DNA of 64,000 nucleotides from the NCBI GenBank assembly GCA_900315895.1, contig ONAY01000003.1, positions 1 through 64,000 on the forward strand. Direction: 5' to 3'. The position numbers and the translations under genes are program-made. The notes under the pieces are model-generated. The model worked only from the letters and a program-made list of their open reading frames with translations, ran no database searches and was not told the origin of the DNA. Below are positions 8,958 through 17,335 of this stretch, in pieces (positions within the stretch are counted from its first letter, which is position 1; each line of letters begins with the position of its first letter). Source of the stretch: an uncultured Eubacteriales bacterium (GTDB taxonomy: Bacteria > Bacillota > Clostridia > Peptostreptococcales > Anaerovoracaceae).

Positions 8958-9027
8958 TTTGAGAGATGGGGCAGGGATGAGCAAATGGACCGGCGAAAAC
9001 ATTGGTAAATGATTTTTTCAGAGATAC

Positions 9028-9056
9028 TTGAATTTGGACACATATTACTGTAAACT
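9028..9056 (+). promoter_or_regulatory. promoter of the M18 aminopeptidase gene
   Basis: TTGAAT (9028-9033), 17-base spacer, TAAACT (9051-9056); leader of about 45 bases ending in an AGGAGG site. Confidence 0.65.
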
Positions 9057-9106
9057 ATCTAATGGATTTTTACGACTCTGAATAAAATAACAGGAGGTAA
9101 TACCAT

Positions 9107-10480
9107 ATGGGTATTTTACTTGAAAGGGTAAACGGATACGATGTAATAAGCGATGAGCAGAGAAAAGAAATGGAAGATTACTGCTCTCAGTACATCGATT
9201 TCATGAATGCTGCAAAGACGGAACGCGAATGCGTCGTTGAGTGCATAAAGCTTGCTGAGGCCAAGGGATTCAAGCCCTACGTTCAGGGAATGGAACTCAA
9301 ACCCGGCGACAAGGTATATTACAACAACAGAGGCAAGAATATCGATCTGGCAGTCATCGGCAAGAGACCTCTCAGCGAGGGAGCCAACATCGCCGCTGCT
9401 CATACAGATTCTCCGAGACTGGACTTCAAACCCCAGCCCCTCTATGAGGATGAGGAGATGGCTTATCTTAAGACTCACTATTATGGCGGGATCAAAAAAT
9501 TCCAGTGGGTCACTATCCCTCTGGAGATCCACGGAATGGTCTGCCTGAAGGACGGCACCAATCTGTACGTCAAGCTGGGCGAGGGCAATGAGCCCAAGTT
9601 CGTCATCACTGACATCCTTCCTCATCTCGGCAAGTCCCAGGCTTCCAAGACCATGAGCGAAGCCATTCCGGGAGAGAACCTGAACCTTCTCATCGGTTCC
9701 GAGCCCGTTAAGGATAAGGAAGCCAAGCAGAGATTCAAACAGCACGTGATGGAGATCTTAAACGAGAAGTACGGCATCATCGAGGAAGATCTGATGTCTG
9801 CAGAGCTTCAGGCTGTACCTGCCTTCGATGCTACAGAGATCGGTTTCGACGGAAGCCTCATCGGTGCCTATGGCCACGATGACAGAGTATGCGCCTTCGC
9901 TGAACTCAAGGCCCTTCTGGACATGGAAGAGATCCCCGACAGGACAGCGGTATGCATCTTCGCCGACAAGGAAGAAGTGGGCTCCATGGGTATCACGGGA
10001 ATGATCTCGCAGGCCTTCGAGCACTTCATGAATTCTCTTTGCAAGAGCCAGGGCGTTGATCTCTATGACTGCTTCTCACAGTCCTTCTGCCTGTCCGCAG
10101 ACGTTACGGCAGCACTGGATCCCATCTTCATGGAAGTGTTTGAGAAGAACAACGAGTCCCGCATCAATCACGGTATCGCCATCTGCAAGTACACCGGCGG
10201 CCGCGGCAAGGGCGGAGCTTCCGATGCCAACGCAGAGACAGTGGCATACATCAGGAAGATATTCAGCGATAACGGAGTTCTCTGGCAGCTGTCCGAAATG
10301 GGCAAGATCGATGAAGGCGGCGGCGGCACAGTGGCGCTGGATATGGCCAACAGAAACATCGAGACCATCGATGCCGGAGTACCTGTACTCAGCATGCACG
10401 CACCCTTCGAAGTCGTGTCAAAGCTTGACTGCTACATGACATACAAGGGATGCAAGGCTGTATTTGAAGCCAGAAAATAG
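9107..10480 (+). CDS. apeA: M18 family metallo-aminopeptidase
   Basis: The 457-residue cytoplasmic enzyme belongs to the dinuclear zinc M18 (aspartyl aminopeptidase-like) family that removes N-terminal residues from peptides. Visible metal ligands are AAHTDSPRLD (His99, Asp101), GAYGHDDR (Asp258/259), the catalytic/metal Glu pair in DKEEVGSMG (289-290) and a C-terminal His in SMHAPFE. Length suits the family. An AGGAGG site precedes the start by 9 bases, and a good sigma-A promoter is upstream. It probably shares its transcript with the next two genes (no terminator, gaps of 7 and 5 bases). Confidence 0.93.
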   Translation: MGILLERVNGYDVISDEQRKEMEDYCSQYIDFMNAAKTERECVVECIKLAEAKGFKPYVQGMELKPGDKVYYNNRGKNIDLAVIGKRPLSEGANIAAAHTDSPRLDFKPQPLYEDEEMAYLKTHYYGGIKKFQWVTIPLEIHGMVCLKDGTNLYVKLGEGNEPKFVITDILPHLGKSQASKTMSEAIPGENLNLLIGSEPVKDKEAKQRFKQHVMEILNEKYGIIEEDLMSAELQAVPAFDATEIGFDGSLIGAYGHDDRVCAFAELKALLDMEEIPDRTAVCIFADKEEVGSMGITGMISQAFEHFMNSLCKSQGVDLYDCFSQSFCLSADVTAALDPIFMEVFEKNNESRINHGIAICKYTGGRGKGGASDANAETVAYIRKIFSDNGVLWQLSEMGKIDEGGGGTVALDMANRNIETIDAGVPVLSMHAPFEVVSKLDCYMTYKGCKAVFEARK

Positions 10481-10487
10481 ACCAATA

Positions 10488-11144
10488 ATGAAGAATGATA
10501 GTCTGCTTAGGGCTGAAGCCCTTCTTACCGGCGGCAACATCTTTAACAGGAATAAGAAGGATCCATACGGGAACCTTTCGGCCAACTACATCAAGGCAGG
10601 TGAGATGGGTCTGAAGGGCAGTCTGGGATTGATCAATGATCAGTCGAAGCTCTCTGACCTTGCCATAGGCCGCTCCAACATTGCTGTGGCAGGCTGCGAA
10701 GTGATCGCGGTATACAACCTTCTTAAGAGATACGGCAGGGGAGCCAGGGCGGTGGAACTGCCGGATCTCATCGAGTGCTTCGAAAGAAGCGGTGTGATGC
10801 TGGGCGGAAGGTTCGGCGTGTCATCCAGGGCCATGGCGGATTTTTTGAGGAGCATGGGTCTTAAGACCAATTTCACCTCCGATCCGTCGGACTTCGATGT
10901 GCTGGGCCAGTATTGTTCCGACCTGATCCTGACCGTGATGAATGACAGGACCAATATTTTCAAGCAGATACACACTATCTACGTGTCGAGAGAGGATGCA
11001 CCGGATGGAGCATACTATTTCAGACCATACAATGCAGGACTGAGAGACCGGTTCAGTTCGATAGATGATCTCATCAAGGCACTTCCGGGAGGAAAGGCCA
11101 GCGGGATATCGCTGATCGGAGTAAGCGGGGAAAGCAGATATTAA
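10488..11144 (+). CDS. papain-like (C39-type fold) protein, putative cysteine peptidase-like
   Basis: The 218-residue protein has no signal peptide. Its layout suggests the C39-like papain fold: Cys70 in AVAGCEVIAVYNLLKRYG at the head of a helix, His162 in KQIHTIYV and Asn182 in RPYNAG, the expected Cys-His-Asn order, with the RYYG-like aromatic turn after the first helix. Such proteins cleave peptides or are inactive relatives; activity is inference. Start uncertain: ATG 10464 overlaps the aminopeptidase gene by 17 bases, ATG 10488 does not; neither has a strong ribosome site. It lies 5 bases before the L,D-transpeptidase gene, so a role near the envelope is possible. Confidence 0.5.
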   Translation: MKNDSLLRAEALLTGGNIFNRNKKDPYGNLSANYIKAGEMGLKGSLGLINDQSKLSDLAIGRSNIAVAGCEVIAVYNLLKRYGRGARAVELPDLIECFERSGVMLGGRFGVSSRAMADFLRSMGLKTNFTSDPSDFDVLGQYCSDLILTVMNDRTNIFKQIHTIYVSREDAPDGAYYFRPYNAGLRDRFSSIDDLIKALPGGKASGISLIGVSGESRY

Positions 11145-11149
11145 ATTCA

Positions 11150-12754
11150 ATGAAAAGAAAAATAACACAAATGAGAATCAATAGCCTGATTAAAAGGATG
11201 ATGATCGTCATCCTCATGACTTGCGTCATGTCTGTGACGCTTCTCGCTTATGCAGGGACTCTTCCTGGTGCATCAGTTCAGGCTGCGGGCAGGACCGGCA
11301 TCTACAGGATAGCAGGATCCACCAGATATGATACAGCCTTTAAGGTGGCTGATCAGGTCAAGGCTGAACTGGGCGGCGGCCCGTTGAACAGCCTGATCGT
11401 AGCCTGCGGCACGTCATATCCTGACGCACTTTCCGGAAGTTATCTGGCAGCAGCTGCCAAGGCGCCCATCATCTTGGTCGATGGGAAAAACTTCAGGGAT
11501 GCGGCGGACTACATCAAGAACAAGCTGAGCCCTCAGGGTACAGTGTACATCTTAGGCGGCAGCGGCGCTGTGACCGGAGAACTTGAACTCTACCTTGAGC
11601 AGTATCATACGGTGAGGCTCTGGGGCAAGGACAGGTTTGAGACCAACCTGGCAGTAATACGCAAGGCCGATGAGCTTATGGAGGCTGCCGGGATCCCCCA
11701 GACAGAGGTCATCGTGTGCTCAGGAGCGAATTTCCCTGACGCCATTTCGGTGTCAGCTCTTGGGAAACCGGTACTTCTGGCAGGAGCCGGGCTGACTCAG
11801 GATCAGAATGATTATCTCAGTTCCTTCTCATATGGAGATCACAATTTCACCCTTATAGGCGGTACCGGAGCAGTGCCCCAGACTGTGGCTGACAGTTGCA
11901 CTGCATACGGAAATGTACAGAGGATAAATGGAAACGACCGTTATGAGACCACAGTCAATGTGGCTCAGCACTATTTCCCCGGTGCAAAAGAGGCGGTCAT
12001 GGCATATTCCTCATCCTTCCCCGACGGACTCTCCGGCGGACTTCTGGCATATATCCGTAAGTGCCCCGTCATACTTTCGGCCAACGAAGCCTGCGGCAGG
12101 CCTTACAATTATGAGCTTTCCAAGGGAATGACCACCGTGACTATCCTGGGAGGTGCAGGACTCATCGAGGATGGGGCTGCAGGGCTTCCTCAGAACGCCA
12201 ACAGAAGGGGCTTCGACCTGGTGGGCGGATATCGCTACCACTTCGATGACAGGGGATACATCTCCATGCAGCCATTCACGGAATACGGCTACACGGTCAC
12301 ACCCTATCCATCCTCCGGAAGGATCAAATATGAAGAGTACCAGGAGATGATGAAGAGGAAAGATCTCCACATCTACGGAAGCGGCATCATCGTAGACCTG
12401 AGCGAACAGACTCTGTGGTACCTCAAGGATGGAGTGGTGCTCCTTCAAAGCCCCGTGGTCACCGGCAAGCCCGGTTTTGAGACACCTCAGGGGACATTCT
12501 CGATCCTGGCTCACGCGAGAGACGTGAACCTTAAGGGAGAGAAGGATGAAGAAGAGTGGGATGTGACCGTTAACTACTGGATGCCCTTCAAAGGAAACTA
12601 CTACGGCATCCACGATGCCACCTGGCGCTACTACTTCGGCGGCACCATCTACCTTTACAGCGGATCTCACGGCTGCGTGAACCTGCCCTACAACAAGATG
12701 CAGCAGCTCTACGATATGGTGCCCAACGGAACCAGGGTGGTAATAAGAGCATAG
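11150..12754 (+). CDS. cell-wall-bound L,D-transpeptidase with three CWB2 repeats
   Basis: The 534-residue exported protein has a signal sequence (hydrophobic residues 17-35, probable cleavage after QAA at about 46), three cell wall binding type 2 repeats (about 53-146, 156-247, 258-345; each starts RI.G..RY.T and contains GGSGAV/GGTGAV/GGAGLI) and a C-terminal YkuD domain (412-534) with His488 and the catalytic SHGCVNLP (Cys509). CWB2 repeats hold proteins to wall polymers in Clostridia, and YkuD enzymes make 3-3 peptidoglycan cross-links or attach wall proteins. The pairing resembles clostridial L,D-transpeptidases. Ribosome site weak; ATG 11171 is an alternative start. Followed by a strong terminator. 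Confidence 0.92.
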   Translation: MKRKITQMRINSLIKRMMIVILMTCVMSVTLLAYAGTLPGASVQAAGRTGIYRIAGSTRYDTAFKVADQVKAELGGGPLNSLIVACGTSYPDALSGSYLAAAAKAPIILVDGKNFRDAADYIKNKLSPQGTVYILGGSGAVTGELELYLEQYHTVRLWGKDRFETNLAVIRKADELMEAAGIPQTEVIVCSGANFPDAISVSALGKPVLLAGAGLTQDQNDYLSSFSYGDHNFTLIGGTGAVPQTVADSCTAYGNVQRINGNDRYETTVNVAQHYFPGAKEAVMAYSSSFPDGLSGGLLAYIRKCPVILSANEACGRPYNYELSKGMTTVTILGGAGLIEDGAAGLPQNANRRGFDLVGGYRYHFDDRGYISMQPFTEYGYTVTPYPSSGRIKYEEYQEMMKRKDLHIYGSGIIVDLSEQTLWYLKDGVVLLQSPVVTGKPGFETPQGTFSILAHARDVNLKGEKDEEEWDVTVNYWMPFKGNYYGIHDATWRYYFGGTIYLYSGSHGCVNLPYNKMQQLYDMVPNGTRVVIRA

Positions 12755-12773
12755 CCGGTCATTTTAAAGAAAT

Positions 12774-12805
12774 CAAAAACCTTGTCCCTCGGGACAAGGT
12801 TTTTT
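12774..12805. terminator. bidirectional terminator
   Basis: CCTTGTCCC (12780-12788) and GGGACAAGG (12791-12799) pair across a tight CTCG turn, with AAAAA before and TTTTTT after, serving the L,D-transpeptidase gene and the convergent DUF1836 gene. Confidence 0.92.
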
Positions 12806-12816
12806 GCATATTATGA

Positions 12817-13395
12817 CTATGACTCTTTGTCTGTGCTGTTGTACTCTATGAGCTTCTCTGAAATCAGCTTCGCAAAAGATGAGAGTATGGCCATGTTCAG
12901 TATGAACCGGCTCATGCGGTCATAGGGAGTCTCGGAAAGGTCGCTGTGGAGAACACGGTTGCCGTCATCTTCAAGACGCCTTATGAAGTAATCTGCCGCC
13001 TTCGCGTGCTGATCTGCAAAGGCCGTATAGAACACCCTGAGATCCTCATCAGCCACTTCATTTGGGAACAGCTTGCATATCTCTGAAATGGTCAGTGACT
13101 GCTTAAGGATGCAGAGGACCAGAAGATAGGCTATGTGGACGCGGTAGTAACGCTTCTTCACAGGGGCGGGCATGAGTTTCTTTCGTACATAATTGTTTAT
13201 GGCGGAGGCGGTGATTATCTCAGCGCCGTCCGGACCCACCTTGGCATAGCCGATCTTGTCGCGGATGTATGTGACGACCTGCTCCATGTACAGCCCGAAG
13301 TCGGGGATGCTCTCCCAGTCCGGGAGCCTGTAGTTGGATACGTATTCCTTCCAGTAGGGAAGCCACTCTTCAAGTGTCTTCTCGTTAAATTCCAT
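12817..13395 (-). CDS. DUF1836 family protein, putative MerR-like regulator
   Basis: The 192-residue protein shows the DUF1836 signature: SAINNYVRKKLMPAPVKKRYYR at about residues 65-86 followed by hydrophobic IAYLLVLCILKQSLTISEI. The family carries a MerR-like helix-turn-helix in its N-terminal half and is common in Bacillota, but no target is established. Start at 13395 is preferred: GGAGG lies 8 bases before it, while the upstream ATG codons at 13410 and 13422 lack one. No partner gene is adjacent; it is alone between a bidirectional terminator and the divergent radical SAM gene. Confidence 0.8.
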   Translation of the reverse strand: MEFNEKTLEEWLPYWKEYVSNYRLPDWESIPDFGLYMEQVVTYIRDKIGYAKVGPDGAEIITASAINNYVRKKLMPAPVKKRYYRVHIAYLLVLCILKQSLTISEICKLFPNEVADEDLRVFYTAFADQHAKAADYFIRRLEDDGNRVLHSDLSETPYDRMSRFILNMAILSSFAKLISEKLIEYNSTDKES

Positions 13396-13489
13396 AGTAT
13401 TATCCTCCATGGCCCAATACATACAAACTTACAACTAATAATATACCATGATTGTATATAAAATCAAGAGAAATAATTCGCAAAACACC

Positions 13490-13518
13490 TTGACTTAGTT
13501 TGGCGGAAATGGTAATCT
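13490..13518 (+). promoter_or_regulatory. promoter of the radical SAM gene
   Basis: TTGACT (13490-13495), 17 bases, TAATCT (13513-13518). The leader to 13646 is unusually long (about 120 bases) and AT-rich, with no clear hairpin. Confidence 0.65.
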
Positions 13519-13645
13519 AATCCAAGAAATTAGGTGAGTTAGTTTAACAAAATCCTTAAAATAGGGATTGATTTAGACAGCCCATAGGGTATATAGTAGT
13601 AATGTATTTTTTGATAATATAAAGTAATCGACACAGGAGGAAAAA

Positions 13646-15064
13646 ATGGCTAGTTTAGTCCATTCAGCTGAAAGGGCTGCATTCGGAAAAATTTTGGACA
13701 ATATTCTCGAGAAGGGTCAGACCAAGTCTCCTCAGGAAACTTTCGGACCTCTCCTCAACATGGTAAAGAAGATCATGGGTGATTCCTGGTCAGATCTGGC
13801 ATACAAGGATCTGCAGGAGATCATAGATAACCCTGACAGCAAGTGGGGACACTATGTTTCCAGAATCATGAGAGAAGTTGACCCCGGCGTGCTCAAGATG
13901 TTCCTTCTGAACGTATTCTTCGAAGCCGGTCTTACTGGATACAAGAATTCCAGAAAGCTGAGAGAGAAGTACGGCTGCAACATGCCCTGGCTGATCCTCA
14001 TCGACCCCACCACAGCCTGCAACATGCACTGCACAGGATGCTGGGCCGCTGAATACGGTCACCAGATGAGCCTTACATATGAGCAGCTGGATTCAGTAGT
14101 TTCACAGGGTGAGGAACTGGGCATCAGAGCATATCTGTTCACAGGCGGTGAGCCTCTCATCAGGAAGAAGGACATAATCAAGCTCTGCGAAGCACATCCC
14201 AAGGTAGCATTCCATGCTTTCACCAACGGAACACTTATAGACGATCAGTTCTGCCAGGATCTTTTGAGGGTCAAGAACTTCTTCGTATCAGTATCAATCG
14301 AGGGATTCGAGGAATCCAATGACGGAAGACGTGGAGAAGGACACTTCCAGAAGGTTACTGCTGCAATGGATCTCATGCACCAATACAAGCTGCCCTTCGG
14401 AGTATCCATCTGCTACACATCCAAGAACTACAAGACTGTAACCTCCGATGAGTTCCTTGATATGCTCATCGAGAAGGGCTGCATCTTCGCATGGTACTTC
14501 CACTACATGCCGGTTGGAATGAATGCTTCCACAGAACTGCTTCTCTCACCTGAACAGAGGGAGTACATGTTCCACAAGATCAGAGAGATCAGAGCCATGG
14601 AAGGGGGCAAGGAGCTCTTTGCCATCGACTTCCAGAATGACGGCGAATACGTAAACGGATGCGTTGCAGGAGGCGAGAAATATTGCCACATCAACGCCAA
14701 TGGCGATGTTGAACCCTGCGTATTCATCCACTATTCAGGAGCTAACATCAAAGAGAAGACTCTTCTGGAGTGCCTCCAGCAGCCTCTCTTCCTGGAATAC
14801 ATGAAGGGCCAGCCCTTCAATGACAACCTTCTCAGACCCTGCCCGATGCTGGAGAACCCTGACAAGCTCAAGGAGATCATAGCAAAGACCGGCGCCAAGT
14901 CCACAGACCTTGAGGCAGAGGAGAGTGCAGAGCATCTTTGCAGCAAGTGTTACAAGTATGCAGAAGACTGGACTCCAAAGGCTGAGGAGCTTTGGGCTCA
15001 CGAGATGGAAGTTAGACCCATCTCCAAGGCTGTTCACAAGCCCCTTCCCAAGAACCTTGCTTAA
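13646..15064 (+). CDS. radical SAM protein with C-terminal Fe-S cysteines
   Basis: The 472-residue protein has the radical SAM cluster motif CNMHCTGC (Cys125, 129, 132) in an alpha/beta barrel, with the SAM-binding GGEP in FTGGEPLIRK. An N-terminal helical region of about 115 residues precedes the barrel. Downstream cysteines (CVAGGEKYC, VEPCVF, RPCP, HLCSKC) fit a SPASM/twitch-like auxiliary cluster region. The substrate is unknown; related proteins act on peptides, cofactors or lipids. It is monocistronic, with a strong promoter, an AGGAGG site and a terminator, suggesting high expression. Anaerobic chemistry is implied. No peptide-substrate gene is adjacent. Confidence 0.88.
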   Translation: MASLVHSAERAAFGKILDNILEKGQTKSPQETFGPLLNMVKKIMGDSWSDLAYKDLQEIIDNPDSKWGHYVSRIMREVDPGVLKMFLLNVFFEAGLTGYKNSRKLREKYGCNMPWLILIDPTTACNMHCTGCWAAEYGHQMSLTYEQLDSVVSQGEELGIRAYLFTGGEPLIRKKDIIKLCEAHPKVAFHAFTNGTLIDDQFCQDLLRVKNFFVSVSIEGFEESNDGRRGEGHFQKVTAAMDLMHQYKLPFGVSICYTSKNYKTVTSDEFLDMLIEKGCIFAWYFHYMPVGMNASTELLLSPEQREYMFHKIREIRAMEGGKELFAIDFQNDGEYVNGCVAGGEKYCHINANGDVEPCVFIHYSGANIKEKTLLECLQQPLFLEYMKGQPFNDNLLRPCPMLENPDKLKEIIAKTGAKSTDLEAEESAEHLCSKCYKYAEDWTPKAEELWAHEMEVRPISKAVHKPLPKNLA

Positions 15065-15100
15065 CTTTGAGAGGGTCAAAGACAAACTATGATGCATTTC

Positions 15101-15131
15101 AAAAAGAGCGTGATTTTATCGCGCTCTTTTG
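15101..15131 (+). terminator. intrinsic terminator after the radical SAM gene
   Basis: AAAGAGCG (15103-15110) pairs with CGCTCTTT (15122-15129), with GAT/ATC extending the stem past one mismatch, followed by TTTTGTT. Confidence 0.8.
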
Positions 15132-15200
15132 TTATTATATAGACTAGGGTATGGGGCGAGTTTTGCTGCACCTTGAGATGAGTTTTTTACGGAGGACGAA

Positions 15201-15401
15201 ATGGATATGAAAGCAGTAGGAGACGACTTCAAGGTCTGTCTCTGCAAACAAAAAACAAAAAAAGAGATCATGGAAATAATAAAGGAGAATAACATAACGG
15301 ACCTTAAGACTCTCAAAGAGGTAGGGGACGTCGGCAATAAATGCGGAGCCTGCGGAGAGGATCTCCAGCAGCTCATTGATATGGTTAACGGTGAAGAATA
15401 G
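15201..15401 (+). CDS. small BFD-like [2Fe-2S] protein
   Basis: The 66-residue protein has four cysteines as C13-x-C15 and C48-x2-C51 (KVCLCKQKT, KCGACGEDL) around a helix-turn-helix, the BFD/ferredoxin-associated [2Fe-2S] fold. ACGGAGG precedes the start. It sits 33 bases before the flavodiiron protein gene and is probably its electron donor or a cluster-dependent sensor; the partner role is inferred from position only. No clear promoter was found in 15132-15200, although one is expected there. Confidence 0.8.
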   Translation: MDMKAVGDDFKVCLCKQKTKKEIMEIIKENNITDLKTLKEVGDVGNKCGACGEDLQQLIDMVNGEE

Positions 15402-15434
15402 GCTCAGGCCTTTATTGATAAAGAGGAGGTAATC

Positions 15435-17300
15435 ATGTACTGTACAAAGAAGATCCTGGACGATCTGTACTGGGTGGGCGCCAACGACAGGCGTCTCGCC
15501 ATGTTTGAGGGCGTTTATTCCGTGCCCAGAGGAGTTTCCTACAACTCATATCTTTTGCTTGATGAGAAGACGGTCCTGTTCGATACGGTGGACAAGGCTG
15601 TAGGTCCCATCTTTTTCCAGAATGTGGAACACGTGCTTAACGGAAGGAAGCTGGACTACCTGGTAGTGCAGCACATGGAGCCTGACCACAGCGCCACCAT
15701 GATGGAACTTCTTTTGAGGTATCCCGATGTTACAGTCATCTGCAATCAGATGACAATGAACATGATAAAGCAGTTCTTTAACAGAGATCTGTCGGGACAG
15801 TCTCTGATCATCAAGGATGGAGACACATTCACCTCAGGAAAACATAATTTCACATTCTATTCGGCTCCCATGGTCCACTGGCCGGAGGTCATGATGACCT
15901 ATGAGCACGAGGACTGCGTGCTGTTCACGGCAGATGCCTTCGGTACCTTCGGGGCACTGAACGGAGCCATATTCGCCGACGAGGTAGACTTCGACAACGA
16001 GTATATGGACGAAGCGAGACGTTATTACACGAATATCGTGGGAAAATACGGCGAGCAGGTCCAGCAGATCCTCAAGAAGGCTCACAGCCTGGAGATCAAG
16101 ATGATCTGCCCCCTTCACGGTTTCGTCTGGAGAAGGAAGCTTGAATCCTTCATCGATAAGTACGTGAAGTGGGCCACATATACACCTGAGGAGACCGGCG
16201 TAGTTGTCGCTTACGCATCCGTATACGGAAACACCGAAAACGTAGCGGAGATCATTTCATCCGGTCTGAGAGACAGGGGAGTCAAGACGGTGATGTTCGA
16301 CGTCAGCGTTACACCTGCCTCAGAGATGATCGCAGCTTGTTTCCAGTACAGCCATATGGTATTTTGCTCCACCACATATAACGCAGGGATATTCGTATCC
16401 ATGGAGGAGTTCTTAAGAGACCTGGCTGCCCATAATCTTCAGAACAGAACCGTGGCTTTGGTTGAGAACGGTTCCTGGGCACCCACTTCCGGCAGGCTCA
16501 TGAAGGAGATCCTGAGCCCGCTTAAGGACGTGAATATCATTAATGAATCCGTGACCCTCAAGTCCAGCCTTAAACCGGGACAGGAGGCGGAAGTTGAAGC
16601 TCTGATCGATGCCATCGACAGGACGATCCCCAAGTTTGAGGCTCCTGTGGTCGACGAGAAGGCCATGGCTGATGCGGTGGTGGATCCTGACGTGTTCAAA
16701 AAATTCAGCTACGGGCTTTTCGTGCTCACTGCCAAGGCCGATGGCAAGGACAACGGTTGCATCATAAACACAGGGGTACAGCTCACATCCAACCCCAACA
16801 GAGTGACCATTGCCGTCAACAAGGCAAACTTCACTCATGACATGATAAAGGCCACAGGAATGTTCAACCTTTCATTCCTTTCAGAGTCTGCGGTATTCGG
16901 CACATTCAAGCACTTTGGATTCCAGACGGGAAGAGAAGTCAACAAGTTTGATGAACACATCCCCGTAAGCTACAGACACTCGGCCAACGGCCTGGCCTAT
17001 ATAACCACAGGCGCAAACGCCTTCATGTCCTGCAAGGTGGTGGATTCCTATGACTACGGAACACATACCCTGTTCGTGGCTGACGTGGTTGAAGCAGGGA
17101 TCTTAAGCGATGAACCTTCGGTGACCTACGCTTACTACTTCGCGCACATTAAACCGAAGCCCCAGGAGAAGCTGGAGGAGGAGCGCCACGGATGGGTCTG
17201 CAAGATCTGCGGATACTTCTACGAGGGTGAAGAGCTCCCGGCAGATTTCGTATGTCCTCTTTGCAAGCACGGTGCCGACGATTTCGAGAGAGTAGGCTGA
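15435..17300 (+). CDS. four-domain flavodiiron protein (O2/NO reductase)
   Basis: The 621-residue protein combines a metallo-beta-lactamase-type diiron domain (1-250: HMEPDH at 80-85, His148, Asp167, His228), a flavodoxin domain (about 255-400: AYASVYGNTENVAE), a flavin-reductase-like FMN domain (about 430-575) and a C-terminal rubredoxin (Cys589, 592, 607, 610). All diiron ligands appear present. Flavodiiron proteins reduce O2 to water or NO to N2O and protect anaerobes. The built-in reductase and rubredoxin suggest it takes electrons from NAD(P)H or a ferredoxin with few separate partners. Operon with the preceding [2Fe-2S] protein and pepT. Confidence 0.93.
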   Translation: MYCTKKILDDLYWVGANDRRLAMFEGVYSVPRGVSYNSYLLLDEKTVLFDTVDKAVGPIFFQNVEHVLNGRKLDYLVVQHMEPDHSATMMELLLRYPDVTVICNQMTMNMIKQFFNRDLSGQSLIIKDGDTFTSGKHNFTFYSAPMVHWPEVMMTYEHEDCVLFTADAFGTFGALNGAIFADEVDFDNEYMDEARRYYTNIVGKYGEQVQQILKKAHSLEIKMICPLHGFVWRRKLESFIDKYVKWATYTPEETGVVVAYASVYGNTENVAEIISSGLRDRGVKTVMFDVSVTPASEMIAACFQYSHMVFCSTTYNAGIFVSMEEFLRDLAAHNLQNRTVALVENGSWAPTSGRLMKEILSPLKDVNIINESVTLKSSLKPGQEAEVEALIDAIDRTIPKFEAPVVDEKAMADAVVDPDVFKKFSYGLFVLTAKADGKDNGCIINTGVQLTSNPNRVTIAVNKANFTHDMIKATGMFNLSFLSESAVFGTFKHFGFQTGREVNKFDEHIPVSYRHSANGLAYITTGANAFMSCKVVDSYDYGTHTLFVADVVEAGILSDEPSVTYAYYFAHIKPKPQEKLEEERHGWVCKICGYFYEGEELPADFVCPLCKHGADDFERVG

Positions 17301-17335
17301 TGGAACCGGCGGTGTAAGCCGTAGAAGGAGTAAAA

